Positions 10,668 through 21,197 of a stretch of DNA of 64,000 nucleotides are shown here, piece by piece. Position 1 is the first letter of the stretch. Each line of letters starts with the position of its first letter. The position numbers and the translations under genes were made by a program. Under the pieces are notes generated by a model. The model was not told the DNA's origin and searched no databases. It worked only from the letters and a program-made list of their open reading frames with translations. The stretch covers positions 4,557,001 through 4,621,000 of the forward strand of contig NZ_CP077095.1 of assembly GCF_014268885.2 (NCBI RefSeq), written 5' to 3'. The DNA is from Pseudomonas xantholysinigenes (GTDB lineage Bacteria; Pseudomonadota; Gammaproteobacteria; Pseudomonadales; Pseudomonadaceae).

Positions 10668-11159
10668 TCAGTCGACGGCGGACGTCTCAATCTTGTCCAG
10701 CTGGGCGGTACGGCCTGCGACGCGACGCAGGTCCTGGCGCTGGGCGACTTCCTGCACCTCGCGGCGCATGACGAGGTCGGCCAGGCTGATGCCACTGAGG
10801 AATTCATGGATCTGCTGGCTGAGATCGCACCACAGGTGGTGGGTCAGGCAGGTATCACCGGCATGGCAGTCCCCCAGGCCCTGGCAACGGGTGGCATCGA
10901 CCGATTCGTTGACCGCATCGATGACCTGGGCCACCTGGATGGTTTCCATGCCTCGCGACAGCTGGTAGCCGCCGCCCGGGCCGCGAACGCTGGAAACCAG
11001 GCTGCTGCGGCGCAGCTTGGCGAACAGCTGCTCCAGATAAGAGAGGGAAATGCCCTGGCGCTCGGAAATATCGGCCAGAGACACCGGCCCATGCTGCGCG
11101 TGCAACGCCAGGTCAAGCATGGCAGTCACGGCGTATCGGCCTTTGGTAGTCAGTCGCAT
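10668..11159 (-). CDS. iscR: Fe-S sensing transcriptional regulator IscR
   Basis: Rrf2-family regulator that binds a [2Fe-2S] cluster and represses the isc operon when clusters are plentiful. In 163 residues it has an N-terminal winged helix ([20 protein letters not shown]) and the three cluster cysteines in [13 protein letters not shown] (about C92, C98 and C104), with a nearby histidine as the probable fourth ligand. It is the first gene of the operon, directly behind a recognisable promoter. Confidence 0.98.
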   Translation of the reverse strand: MRLTTKGRYAVTAMLDLALHAQHGPVSLADISERQGISLSYLEQLFAKLRRSSLVSSVRGPGGGYQLSRGMETIQVAQVIDAVNESVDATRCQGLGDCHAGDTCLTHHLWCDLSQQIHEFLSGISLADLVMRREVQEVAQRQDLRRVAGRTAQLDKIETSAVD

Positions 11160-11196
11160 GGCGTATGGGTACCACGGGAGTTACAGGATGTGTGCG

Positions 11197-11225
11197 AGTA
11201 TGCGATTCCCGAGCATTTAAGTCAA
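11197..11225 (-). promoter_or_regulatory. Sigma-70-type promoter of iscR operon
   Basis: On the minus strand TTGACT (11220-11225) and CATACT (11197-11202) are separated by exactly 17 bases, about 40 bases before the iscR start. This is a good housekeeping promoter and the only clear one in the gap. Confidence 0.75.
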
Positions 11226-11227
11226 CT

Positions 11228-11254
11228 ATTAGACCTAGTGCTTTAGTCGGGTAT
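11228..11254 (-). promoter_or_regulatory. Probable IscR binding site (type 1-like)
   Basis: Immediately upstream of the -35 box the minus strand reads ATACCCGACTAAAG then CACTAGG. The left half matches the enterobacterial type 1 IscR consensus (ATASYYGACT) very well and the right half only partly. The position next to the promoter fits autorepression. The consensus comes from E. coli work; use in this organism is inference. Confidence 0.55.
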
Positions 11255-11284
11255 GCATGCGGGAGGCGGGCGCGAGTGTAGCAG

Positions 11285-11312
11285 ACAAGGGGCGCGAGCA
11301 CACGCCCCTTGT
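11285..11312 (-). terminator. Hairpin after cysE
   Basis: A 10-bp stem ACAAGGGGCG/CGCCCCTTGT with an 8-base loop lies 16 bases beyond the cysE stop. There is no strong T-run on the minus strand, so termination may be weak or the hairpin may only protect the 3' end. Confidence 0.45.
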
Positions 11313-11327
11313 GTCGGGCCGGCGTAA

Positions 11328-12116
11328 TCAATGCGACTGAGTGTCGCCCTGCTTCGCCTCGGCACAGGCTTCGGCGAAGTCATCGGCGGGCAACGCCGGC
11401 AGCTCCTTGGCGCAGTAGTCACTGCCCATCCGGGTCAACGCGCCACACATGCCCTCCAGGCGCTCGTCGACGGCCTGCAAGTGATCGAGCATCTGGCCGA
11501 TGGCGCGGGCCACCGGGTCAGGCATGTCGCCACTGACACCGTAGGCGTCGAAGCCGATCTTCTCGGCCATGGCCTTGCGCTTGGCCTCGACCGCGTCATC
11601 CTCGCTCTTGACGATGATCCGCCCGGGAATGCCCACCGCGGTGGCGCCGGCCGGCACGGCCTTGGTGACCACGGCGTTGGAACCGATCTTGGCCCCTGCC
11701 CCCACAGTGAACGGCCCCAGCACCTTGGCGCCGGCACCGACCACCACGCCGTTTTCCAGGGTCGGATGGCGCTTGCCTTTGTTCCAACTGGTGCCGCCCA
11801 GGGTCACGCCCTGATACAGGGTCACGTCGTCGCCGATCTCGGCGGTCTCGCCGATGACGATACCCATGCCGTGGTCGATGAAGAAGCGCCGGCCAATGGT
11901 CGCGCCCGGATGGATCTCGATGCCGGTCAGCCAGCGACCGAAGTTCGACACCAGCCGCGCCAGCCACTTGAGATCACGCTTCCACAGCGCATTACCGAGG
12001 CGGTGCAGCCAGATCGCGTGCATGCCGGGGTAGCAGGTCAGCACCTCGAAGGCGTTGCGCGCCGCTGGGTCGCGATGGAAAACGCTCTGGATATCTTCAC
12101 GCAGACGCTCGAACAT
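11328..12116 (-). CDS. cysE: Serine O-acetyltransferase
   Basis: Makes O-acetylserine, the carbon skeleton for cysteine, from serine and acetyl-CoA. The 262-residue protein has the N-terminal helical domain and a C-terminal left-handed beta-helix of hexapeptide repeats ([22 protein letters not shown] onward, with [13 protein letters not shown] loop [12 protein letters not shown]). It lies between trmJ and iscR on the same strand. The placement beside the cysteine desulfurase operon ties cysteine supply to sulfur mobilisation. Confidence 0.96.
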   Translation of the reverse strand: MFERLREDIQSVFHRDPAARNAFEVLTCYPGMHAIWLHRLGNALWKRDLKWLARLVSNFGRWLTGIEIHPGATIGRRFFIDHGMGIVIGETAEIGDDVTLYQGVTLGGTSWNKGKRHPTLENGVVVGAGAKVLGPFTVGAGAKIGSNAVVTKAVPAGATAVGIPGRIIVKSEDDAVEAKRKAMAEKIGFDAYGVSGDMPDPVARAIGQMLDHLQAVDERLEGMCGALTRMGSDYCAKELPALPADDFAEACAEAKQGDTQSH

Positions 12117-12119
12117 CTT

Positions 12120-12887
12120 TCAGTCCTTCCGTTTATGCGGCTCGCCCCGTGCGACTTTCTGGGTCTCGGTGAGGATGCCGCGCAAAATGCTCATTTCCGA
12201 ACGATTGACCGCGCTGCGCCCGTAGAGCCGGCGCAGGCGCGGCATCAAGTGCTTGGGCTTTTCCGGGTCGAGGAAGCCGATGTCCACCAGGGTCTTTTCC
12301 AGGTGTTCGTAGAACAGCTCCATTTCGTCCATGGTTGCCGGCTCGTTGCTGCGCAACGAGTTGGCATCGAACTTCTCGACTTTCGACGGCGCGCCTTCTG
12401 CCGCCAGCCAGGCCATGCGCACCTCGTAGGAGAGCACCTGGACCGCCGCGGCAAGGTTCAGCGAGCTGAAGTCGGGGTTCGAGGGAATGTGCACGTGGAA
12501 GTGACATCGCTGCAGTTCTTCGTTGGTCAGGCCGGCGTGCTCGCGCCCGAACACCAGGGCGATCTCCTCGCCGCCACGGGCGTGCTCCACGGCCTTGGCC
12601 CCGCACTCGCGCGGGTCGATCAGTGGCCAGGGGATGCTGCGCTCGCGGGCGCTGGTGCCCATTACCAAGCTGCAACCGACCAGCGCGTCTTCGAGGCTGT
12701 CGACCACCTGGGCATTGGCCAGGATGTCGTCGGCGCCCGAGGCGCGCGCGGTGGCATCGCCAGACGGAAACTCTTTCGGCTGTACCAGCACCAGGCGCGA
12801 CAGGCCCATGTTTTTCATGGCACGCGCAGCGCCGCCGATATTGCCGGGGTGGCTGGTATTGACCAGAACAACACGAATATTCTGCAA
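12120..12887 (-). CDS. trmJ: tRNA (cytidine/uridine-2'-O-)-methyltransferase TrmJ
   Basis: SPOUT-class enzyme that 2'-O-methylates position 32 of several tRNAs. No ATG fits. I chose TTG at 12887 (255 residues, starting LQNIRVVLVNTSHPGNIGG) because the P. aeruginosa homologue starts at this point; another TTG at 12926 would add 13 residues. The knotted C-terminal part of the SPOUT domain includes LVFGREHAGLTNEEL and SLNLAAAVQVLSYEVR. The C-terminus ends ETQKVARGEPHKRKD. It is divergent from suhB and precedes cysE by three bases. Confidence 0.9.
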   Translation of the reverse strand: MQNIRVVLVNTSHPGNIGGAARAMKNMGLSRLVLVQPKEFPSGDATARASGADDILANAQVVDSLEDALVGCSLVMGTSARERSIPWPLIDPRECGAKAVEHARGGEEIALVFGREHAGLTNEELQRCHFHVHIPSNPDFSSLNLAAAVQVLSYEVRMAWLAAEGAPSKVEKFDANSLRSNEPATMDEMELFYEHLEKTLVDIGFLDPEKPKHLMPRLRRLYGRSAVNRSEMSILRGILTETQKVARGEPHKRKD

Positions 12888-13042
12888 CAAGGTGTTGAGC
12901 TCACGGAGTAAGGGATAAAGGGGCAAACGATCTTACAGAAGCGACGGACGTAACGCCACGAAAGCGCATCTGACCCTTCTGCCGTCGTGGATTTCTGATA
13001 GACTATGCGGCTTTCCTCTTTAACATCCCAGGTGAAACGCCC

Positions 13043-13861
13043 ATGCAGCCTATGCTGAATATCGCCCTGCGCGCCGCTCGCAGCGCCAGTGAACTGATTT
13101 TCCGCTCCATCGAACGCCTGGATAGCATCAAAGTCGACGAAAAGCAGGCCAAGGACTACGTCTCCGAGGTCGATCGCGCCGCCGAGAAGGTCATCGTCGA
13201 GGCCCTGCGCAAGGCCTATCCGAACCACTCCATCCAGGGTGAAGAGACCGGCCTGCACGCCGGTTCCGGTGAAGAAGGCAAGGACTACCTGTGGATCATC
13301 GACCCGCTCGATGGCACCACCAACTTCCTGCGTGGCGTTCCTCACTTTGCGGTCAGCATCGCCTGCAAATATCGCGGTCGCCTCGAGCACGCGGTGATCG
13401 TCGATCCGGTTCGCCAGGAAGAATTCACCGCCAGCCGTGGCCGTGGCGCCCAGGTCAATGGCCGCCGTATCCGCGTCAGTTCGCGTACCAGCCTCGACGG
13501 CGCCCTGCTGGGCACCGGCTTCCCGTTCCGCGACAGCCAGATGGCCGACCTGGACAACTACCTCGGCATGTTCCGCGCCCTGACCGGCCAGACCGCCGGC
13601 ATCCGCCGTGCCGGCTCCGCCAGCCTGGACCTGGCCTACGTCGCCGCCGGCCGATTCGACGCCTTCTGGGAGTCGGGCCTGTCGGAGTGGGACATGGCTG
13701 CGGGCGTGCTGCTGATCCAGGAAGCAGGCGGCCTGGTGAGCGACTTCAACGGCGGCCACGACCACCTCGAGAAGGGCCACATCGTTGCCGGCAACATCAA
13801 GTGCTTCAAGGCCGTGCTGACTGCCATCCAGCCGCACCTGCCGGAGCACATGAAGCGCTAA
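13043..13861 (+). CDS. suhB: Inositol-1-monophosphatase family protein SuhB
   Basis: Metal-dependent phosphatase of the inositol monophosphatase family. In gamma-proteobacteria SuhB also acts in rRNA antitermination complexes and affects virulence gene expression. The 272-residue protein has the metal-binding motif WIIDPLDGTTNFLRG and the second motif SGLSEWDMAAGVLLIQEAGG. It is divergent from trmJ, with the promoter in the roughly 155-base gap, and is followed by a strong terminator. Confidence 0.96.
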   Translation: MQPMLNIALRAARSASELIFRSIERLDSIKVDEKQAKDYVSEVDRAAEKVIVEALRKAYPNHSIQGEETGLHAGSGEEGKDYLWIIDPLDGTTNFLRGVPHFAVSIACKYRGRLEHAVIVDPVRQEEFTASRGRGAQVNGRRIRVSSRTSLDGALLGTGFPFRDSQMADLDNYLGMFRALTGQTAGIRRAGSASLDLAYVAAGRFDAFWESGLSEWDMAAGVLLIQEAGGLVSDFNGGHDHLEKGHIVAGNIKCFKAVLTAIQPHLPEHMKR

Positions 13862-13878
13862 GCGCCGATTGCGAACAC

Positions 13879-13908
13879 AAAAAAAGCACCTCCCGAGGTG
13901 CTTTTTTT
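13879..13908 (+). terminator. Bidirectional rho-independent terminator after suhB
   Basis: Seven A's, an 8-bp stem AGCACCTC/GAGGTGCT and seven T's form a symmetrical hairpin 17 bases past the suhB stop. The symmetry means it can act on both strands. Confidence 0.92.
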
Positions 13909-13939
13909 GTGCCTGCAATCCAGCCAGGAATGCGATCCC

Positions 13940-14056
13940 CTGTAGGAGCGACCTTGTGTCGCGAAAGGGCTGCAAAGCAGCCCCAGGGGTTTCAGGTAGA
14001 GCGAAGATCCTGGGGGCGCTTCGCACCCCTTTCGCGACACAAGGCCGCTCCTACAG
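13940..14056. repeat. REP-type inverted pair (GTAGGAGCG class)
   Basis: Two copies of an about 40-base element in opposite orientation: CTGTAGGAGCGACCTTGTG... and its reverse complement ...CACAAGGCCGCTCCTACAG. Each is followed internally by TCGCGAAAGGG. It lies between convergent suhB and the glycine-zipper gene, the usual location of REP doublets in P. putida-group genomes. Confidence 0.85.
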
Positions 14057-14076
14057 AAAAGCAGCCTGCAAAAGGC

Positions 14077-14625
14077 TCACTGCCCCGGCTGATTCTGGCT
14101 CAGTACCAGCTTGCCATTCTTGTCCAACGGAATGGTCGAACCCGGATCCCGGTCCATCTTCACCTTGCCCACCTGGTCACCGATGGAATAGGTCACGTTG
14201 TACCCCACTACCTTCTCGCTCAGGTCATTGACCGTGTTGCAGCGCGTCTGGGTGGTGGTGTAGGTGTCACGCTCCTGCATGTACTCCTGGGCCTTGTTGC
14301 CCGCATAACCACCACCGACCGCACCGGCCACCGTGGCGATCTTCTTGCCGGTACCGCCGCCGATCTGGTTGCCCAGCAGGCCGCCAGCGAGGGCACCAAC
14401 CACGGTGCCGGCGATCTGGTGCTGGTCCTTGACCGGCGCCTGGCGCGTCACGGCCACGTCCTTGCACACCTGGCGCGGCGTCTTGATGGTTTCCTTGATC
14501 GGCTGCACGTCAGTGACCTGGGCGTATTCAGGCCCCTTGTTGACCAAGCTGTAGGTCGCCACAGCACCTCCGGCGGTTACACCGACAGCACCCAGTACCG
14601 CACCCACCAGCATTGATTTGTTCAC
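14077..14625 (-). CDS. Glycine-zipper (17 kDa surface antigen-like) envelope protein
   Basis: Predicted envelope protein of 182 residues. The N-terminus is a hydrophobic helix (MLVGAVLGAVGVTAGGAV) without a lipobox cysteine. Residues about 72-118 form a glycine zipper (GTVVGALAGGLLGNQIGGGTG, then KIATVAGAVGGGYAG), as in the Rickettsia 17-kDa antigen family. A C-terminal beta-rich part has the typical YNVTYSIGDQVGKVKMDRDPG ending. The precise function is not known; related proteins sit in the outer membrane or periplasm. It is a single gene between two terminators. Confidence 0.85.
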   Translation of the reverse strand: MNKSMLVGAVLGAVGVTAGGAVATYSLVNKGPEYAQVTDVQPIKETIKTPRQVCKDVAVTRQAPVKDQHQIAGTVVGALAGGLLGNQIGGGTGKKIATVAGAVGGGYAGNKAQEYMQERDTYTTTQTRCNTVNDLSEKVVGYNVTYSIGDQVGKVKMDRDPGSTIPLDKNGKLVLSQNQPGQ

Positions 14626-14682
14626 GCGAACCTCCTAGTCATACCCGCGGGGTCTTGGCCCGCCTTCTCCCTGCCTTGGAGC

Positions 14683-14719
14683 AAAAAAAAAGGCGCGAGT
14701 TCAACACTCGCGCCTTTCT
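14683..14719 (-). terminator. Terminator after secF
   Basis: 12-bp stem AAAGGCGCGAGT/ACTCGCGCCTTT with a 5-base loop; on the minus strand it runs into a run of T's (A's at 14683-14690). It lies about 30 bases past the secF stop and should end the yajC-secD-secF transcript. Confidence 0.9.
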
Positions 14720-14746
14720 TTGCGCCGGGCGGCGCAGGACGAAGCC

Positions 14747-15655
14747 TTACGGACGCTCGTCCACGCCCTCGTTCTTCACCGGCGGGATCAGGTCTTCGCT
14801 GTTCAGGTTCAGCCAGATCAGCACCACGTTGGCGATGTAGATCGACGAGTAGGTACCCGCCATGACGCCGATGAACAGCGCCAGGGAGAAGCCGAACAGG
14901 TTGTCGCCGCCGAAGAACAGCAACGCGGCGATCGCCAGCAGGGTCGATACCGAAGTGGCGACCGTACGCAGCAGGGTCTGGGTGGTCGAGATGTTGATGT
15001 TCTCGATCAGCGAGGCCTTGCGCATCACGCGGAAGTTCTCGCGCACCCGGTCGAACACGACGATGGTGTCGTTGAGCGAGTAACCAATGATCGCCAGTAC
15101 CGCCGCGAGTACGGTGAGGTCGAAGGTGATCTGGAAGAACGACAGGATGCCCAGGGTCACCACCACGTCGTGGATCAGCGAGATGATCGCGCCCACGGCG
15201 AACTTCCACTGGAAGCGGAAGGCCAGGTAGATGAGGATGCCGCCCAGGGCCAGGAGCATGCCGAGGCCGCCCTGGTCGCGCAGCTCTTCACCCACCTGCG
15301 GGCCGACGAACTCGACGCGCTTGACCGTAGCTGGGTTGTCGCCGCCGATCTTTTGCAGCGCTGCGGCGACCTTGTTGCCCAGCTGCGCGTCATCACCCGG
15401 CATGCGCACCAGCAGGTCGGTGGTGGCGCCAAAGCTTTGCACCACGGCATCGTGGAAGCCGGAGCCGACCAGCTCGGTACGCACCTTTTCCAGGTCCGCC
15501 GGGCGCTCGTAGGTGAGCTCGATCAGCGTGCCGCCGGTGAAGTCCAGACCGAAGTTCAGGCCCTTGTGCCACCAGCTGAACAGCGCCAGCACGGTCAGCA
15601 GCACGGTGATGGCGAACGCGACATTGCGCACGCCCATGAAGTTGATGGTTTTCAT
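14747..15655 (-). CDS. secF: Protein translocase accessory subunit SecF
   Basis: Inner-membrane RND-like protein that, with SecD and YajC, uses proton motive force to complete Sec export. I chose the ATG at 15655 (302 residues, starting KTINFMGVRNVAFAITVLL) because GAGGGAG lies just before it; the longer in-frame reading enters secD. Family segments include LNFGLDFTGGTLIELTYERPAD and six transmembrane helices with GYSLNDTIVVFDRVREN. It starts 10 bases after the secD stop. Confidence 0.96.
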   Translation of the reverse strand: MKTINFMGVRNVAFAITVLLTVLALFSWWHKGLNFGLDFTGGTLIELTYERPADLEKVRTELVGSGFHDAVVQSFGATTDLLVRMPGDDAQLGNKVAAALQKIGGDNPATVKRVEFVGPQVGEELRDQGGLGMLLALGGILIYLAFRFQWKFAVGAIISLIHDVVVTLGILSFFQITFDLTVLAAVLAIIGYSLNDTIVVFDRVRENFRVMRKASLIENINISTTQTLLRTVATSVSTLLAIAALLFFGGDNLFGFSLALFIGVMAGTYSSIYIANVVLIWLNLNSEDLIPPVKNEGVDERP

Positions 15656-15665
15656 CGCAGCTCCC

Positions 15666-17528
15666 TCAAACCCACAGCTTCTTGATGTCACGCCCGCCGC
15701 AGGTCAGGTTGACCAGTGCGCGGGTCACCATGACGGCGGTGAACATCGAGGTGAAAATCCCGAGGGACATGGTGACCGCGAAGCCCTTGACCGGGCCGGT
15801 ACCCATGGCGAACAGGATACCGCCGACCAGCAGGGTGGTCAGGTTGGCGTCGACGATCGCCGAGTAGGCACGGTTGAAGCCTTCGTGGATGGCGCGCTGC
15901 ACCGACATGCCGGCGGCGATCTCTTCGCGGATACGCGAGAAGATCAGCACGTTGGCGTCCACCGCCATGCCCATGGTCAACACGATACCGGCGATACCCG
16001 GCAGGGTCAGGGTAGCGCCCAGCAGCGACATCAGCGCCAGCAGCAGGACCATGTTGCCCGCCAGGGCGATGGTCGCCAGCACACCGAAGGCGCGATAGAT
16101 GGCGATGATGAACAGCGAGACGAACAGCATGCCCCACAGGGACGCATCGATACCCTTGGTGATGTTGTCGGCACCCAGGCTTGGGCCGATGGTACGTTCT
16201 TCGGCGAAGTACATCGGCGCGGCCAGGCCACCAGCACGCAGCAGCAGGGCCAGTTCGGACGACTCACCCTGGCCGTTCAGGCCGGTGATGCGGAACTGGC
16301 TGCCCAGCGGCGACTGGATGGTCGCCAGGCTGATGATCTTCTTCTCTTCCTGGAAGGTCTGCACCGCGACTTCTTTCTCGACACCGTCGACGGTCTGCTT
16401 CTGGTAGCGGGTGACCGGCTTCTGCTCGATGAAGATCACCGCCATGCTGCGCCCGACGTTGCTGCGGGTGGCGCGGCTCATCAGCTCGCCGCCGTGGCCG
16501 TCGAGGCGAATGTTCACCTGCGGGCGACCGTGCTCGTCGAAGCTGGCCTGGGCGTCGGTCACCTGGTCACCAGTGATGATCAGGCCGCGCTCGACCGCGG
16601 CGGAGCGGCCGCCTTCGCGGAACTCGAACACCTCGGTGGTGGCCTTGGAGGCACCCGGCTCGGCGCCGAAGCGGAACTCCAGGTTGGCGGTCTTGCCGAG
16701 GATACGCTTGGCCTCGGCGGTGTCCTGCACGCCCGGCAGCTCGACCACGATGCGGTTGGCGCCCTGGCGCTGGACCAGCGGCTCGGCCACGCCCAGCTCG
16801 TTCACACGGTTGCGAACGGTGGTCAGGTTCTGCTTGATGGAGTATTCGCGGATTTCGGCGACCTTGGCCTGGGTCAGGGCCAGGCGCAGCACAGCAAGTT
16901 CGCTGCGCTCGGTGGTGGTCAGGTCGAAATCATTGAAATTCTTGCGGATCAGGCTGCGGGCCTGCTCGCGGGTCGCATCGTCGGCGAAGCCCAGCATGAT
17001 GCCGCCGTCCTGCTGGGGCAGGCTGCGGTAGCGGACGCGCTCTTTGCGCAGCAAGGTCTTGACCTCGCCTTCGTAGACTTTCATGCGCGCGGTCATGGCC
17101 TTGTCCATGTCCACTTCCAGCAGGAAGTGCACGCCACCGGACAGGTCCAGGCCGAGCTTCATCGGGCTGGCACCCAGGTTGCGCAGCCACTGCGGGGTGG
17201 TCTGGGCCAGGTTCAGGGCCACGACATAGTCGTCGCCGAGGGCCTTGCGCGCCACATCCTTGGCTGGCAGCTGGTCTTCCTGGTTGGTCAGGCGCACCAG
17301 GGCACTGCCCTTCTCGCCCAGGCTGCCGCCCTTGACGGTGATGCCGGCATCGCCCAGCGCCTTGGTGACGCGGTCGAGGTCGGCCTGGCTGACATGCAGG
17401 GCGGAACTGGCGCCGCTGATCTGCACCGCCGGATCATCCGGGTAGAGGTTGGGTGCGGAATAAATGAAGCCGACCGCCAGTACCACCACGATCAGCAGGT
17501 ATTTCCACAGAGGGTATTTGTTCAGCAT
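15666..17528 (-). CDS. secD: Protein translocase accessory subunit SecD
   Basis: Partner of SecF with a large periplasmic domain. The protein has 620 residues from the ATG at 17528; a GTG directly before it would add one residue. The N-terminus LNKYPLWKYLLIVVVLAVG is the first membrane helix. LGLDLSGGVHFLLEVDMDKA opens the periplasmic region, and the C-terminal six-helix part contains the GMAVDANVLIFSRIREE loop. It forms an operon with yajC upstream and secF downstream. Confidence 0.97.
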   Translation of the reverse strand: MLNKYPLWKYLLIVVVLAVGFIYSAPNLYPDDPAVQISGASSALHVSQADLDRVTKALGDAGITVKGGSLGEKGSALVRLTNQEDQLPAKDVARKALGDDYVVALNLAQTTPQWLRNLGASPMKLGLDLSGGVHFLLEVDMDKAMTARMKVYEGEVKTLLRKERVRYRSLPQQDGGIMLGFADDATREQARSLIRKNFNDFDLTTTERSELAVLRLALTQAKVAEIREYSIKQNLTTVRNRVNELGVAEPLVQRQGANRIVVELPGVQDTAEAKRILGKTANLEFRFGAEPGASKATTEVFEFREGGRSAAVERGLIITGDQVTDAQASFDEHGRPQVNIRLDGHGGELMSRATRSNVGRSMAVIFIEQKPVTRYQKQTVDGVEKEVAVQTFQEEKKIISLATIQSPLGSQFRITGLNGQGESSELALLLRAGGLAAPMYFAEERTIGPSLGADNITKGIDASLWGMLFVSLFIIAIYRAFGVLATIALAGNMVLLLALMSLLGATLTLPGIAGIVLTMGMAVDANVLIFSRIREEIAAGMSVQRAIHEGFNRAYSAIVDANLTTLLVGGILFAMGTGPVKGFAVTMSLGIFTSMFTAVMVTRALVNLTCGGRDIKKLWV

Positions 17529-17592
17529 CACGCCGCCCGTTCAAGACGCGGGGCGCTTTGCGCGCCCCGACTGGAAAAATGAAACCGGTAAC

Positions 17593-17928
17593 TCAGATAG
17601 CCTTGAGCGTACCTTTTGGCAGGGTCGCGGCAACGGCGCCCTTCTGGAACTTCAGTTCGACATTGTCGGACACTTCCAGCACCACGAAGTCATCGGCGAC
17701 CTTGACGATCTTGCCGGCGATGCCGCCGTTGGTAACCACTTCGTCACCTTTTTGCAGGTTGCTCAGCAGGTTTTTCTGCTCTTTGGCACGCTTGGCCTGC
17801 GGGCGCCAGATCATCAGGTAGAAGATGACCAGGAAACCGACCAGGAAAATCCACTCGAAGCCGGTACCGGCTGGGCCGGCGGCTGGGGCTGCTGCGTCCG
17901 CGTAAGCGGCGGGGATCAAGAAGCTCAT
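17593..17928 (-). CDS. yajC: Preprotein translocase subunit YajC
   Basis: Small single-pass membrane protein (111 residues) of the SecDF-YajC holotranslocon. A hydrophobic segment at about residues 24-42 (FEWIFLVGFLVIFYLMIW) is followed by RPQAKRAKEQKNLLSNLQKGDEV and a beta-rich cytoplasmic part. The order tgt-yajC-secD-secF is standard. It starts 43 bases after the tgt stop with no terminator between them. Confidence 0.96.
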   Translation of the reverse strand: MSFLIPAAYADAAAPAAGPAGTGFEWIFLVGFLVIFYLMIWRPQAKRAKEQKNLLSNLQKGDEVVTNGGIAGKIVKVADDFVVLEVSDNVELKFQKGAVAATLPKGTLKAI

Positions 17929-17971
17929 TGGGCACTCCTAATGCTAATTTTCTAATAATGGATGCGAACAG

Positions 17972-20151
<2,180 letters not shown>

Positions 20152-20218
20152 GATGATGTTCGGTTCGACAGGGCCGGGAAGTTTAGCCCAATGCATGAAA
20201 ATTGACCATGAAAGCCGA

Positions 20219-20247
20219 TTGACCGACTTGGGCGACCTCTCTATACT
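20219..20247 (+). promoter_or_regulatory. Promoter of tRNA-Leu
   Basis: TTGACC (20219-20224) and TATACT (20242-20247) with a 17-base spacer, about 12 bases before the mature tRNA. This is a near-consensus sigma-70 promoter. Confidence 0.8.
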
Positions 20248-20259
20248 GCGGCGCCACAA

Positions 20260-20344
20260 GCCCTGATGGCGGAATTGGTAGACGCGGCGGATTCAAAATC
20301 CGTTTTCGAAAGGAGTGGGAGTTCGAGTCTCCCTCGGGGCACCA
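20260..20344 (+). tRNA. tRNA-Leu (anticodon CAA)
   Basis: 85 bases including an encoded CCA end. The acceptor stem GCCCTGA pairs with TCGGGGC (one G-U pair). The D-loop contains GAATTGGTAGAC. The anticodon arm is GCGGA-TTCAAAA-TCCGT, giving CAA at positions 34-36. A long variable arm typical of class II tRNAs precedes GAGTTCGAGTCTC in the T-arm. Discriminator A. I saw no att-site duplication nearby. Confidence 0.97.
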
Positions 20345-20351
20345 AGATCCA

Positions 20352-20382
20352 GAAAAAACCGACCTTATGGTCGGTTTTTTTG
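20352..20382 (+). terminator. Terminator of tRNA-Leu
   Basis: AAAAAACCGACC, a short TTAT loop and GGTCGGTTTTTTT form a strong intrinsic terminator 10 bases after the CCA end. Confidence 0.93.
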
Positions 20383-20497
20383 TGCCTGGGATTTGCTACC
20401 AAATCTACCGCGATGGGGTGTTGCCCAACCCAGCTCAATGGAGCTCAAATAGAGCCCATACAGCTCACCGCACAATGTTTGCGAAGGTAGTCAGCCA

Positions 20498-20980
20498 ATG
20501 AAATTGCACAACCGCCCCGTCGCGAGTGCCGATATTCCTGCCCTTTGCTGCTTTCCACACGGCCCAGACGAACTGTTCTACATGTTCCCCAAGGCCACCT
20601 ACCCCCTAACCCCCGCACAACTGAACGACGCCATCGCCCAGCGCAGCGGCTCGACGGTGGTCGAGGCCGATGGCGTGCTCGTAGGCTTCGCCAACTTCTA
20701 CAAAGCCGAACACGGCGGCATCTGCGCGCTCGGCAACGTGGTGGTGGCACCGGCGGCACGGGGCAAGGGCGTGGCGCGTTACCTGGTGCAAAGCATGATC
20801 GCCTTGGCCCGTGACCAGTTCGCCGCGCGAGAGGTGTGGGTGTCTTGCTTCAATCACAACACCGCAGGGTTGCTGCTTTATCCACAGCTGGGCTTTGTGC
20901 CGTTCGCGATCGAAGAGCGGCGAGCACCGGATGGCAGCCGGGTGGCACTGGTGCAAATGAAGCAAAGTTGGAACGAATAA
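20498..20980 (+). CDS. GNAT-family N-acetyltransferase
   Basis: 160-residue single-domain GNAT protein. The acetyl-CoA-binding motif A is NVVVAPAARGKGVARYLV at about residues 80-97. The C-terminal half shows SCFNHNTAGLLLYPQLGFVPF, the usual motif B with conserved Asn and Tyr. The substrate cannot be told from the sequence. It stands alone between the tRNA-Leu terminator and a REP cluster. Confidence 0.85.
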   Translation: MKLHNRPVASADIPALCCFPHGPDELFYMFPKATYPLTPAQLNDAIAQRSGSTVVEADGVLVGFANFYKAEHGGICALGNVVVAPAARGKGVARYLVQSMIALARDQFAAREVWVSCFNHNTAGLLLYPQLGFVPFAIEERRAPDGSRVALVQMKQSWNE

Positions 20981-20982
20981 CC

Positions 20983-21163
20983 CTGTGGGAGCAACTGTCT
21001 TGCTCAACTGCTAAAGCTAGCGCGGTCGCTGTGGGAGCGGCTTCAGCCGCGAACACCGGCACAGCCGGTGCCAGACACTGCGTCGCTTGCTTCGCGGGCG
21101 AGCCCGCTCCCACAGAGATCGCGCCAGATTGCGCAATATCAGCCAGACAGTTGCTCCCACAGA
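20983..21163. repeat. Composite REP element with linker
   Basis: The outer arms CTGTGGGAGCAACTGTCT and their reverse complement enclose an inner REP pair (GTGGGAGCGGCTTCAGCCGCG... and ...GCGGGCGAGCCCGCTCCCAC). Between the left outer arm and the inner pair lies TTGCTCAACTGCTAAAGC (21000-21017), a linker that recurs inverted at 31.9, 32.1 and 63.4 kb. It lies just after the GNAT stop and before the minus-strand permease stop. Confidence 0.85.
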
Positions 21164-21197
21164 GACTGCGTCACGCCCACAGCAGCCCCAAGCCCCA

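Noticed and set aside
20260..20344. tRNA-Leu as integration site of a genomic island.
   Set aside because: Followed by its own terminator and ordinary genes, no integrase, and no direct repeat of the tRNA 3' end seen downstream.
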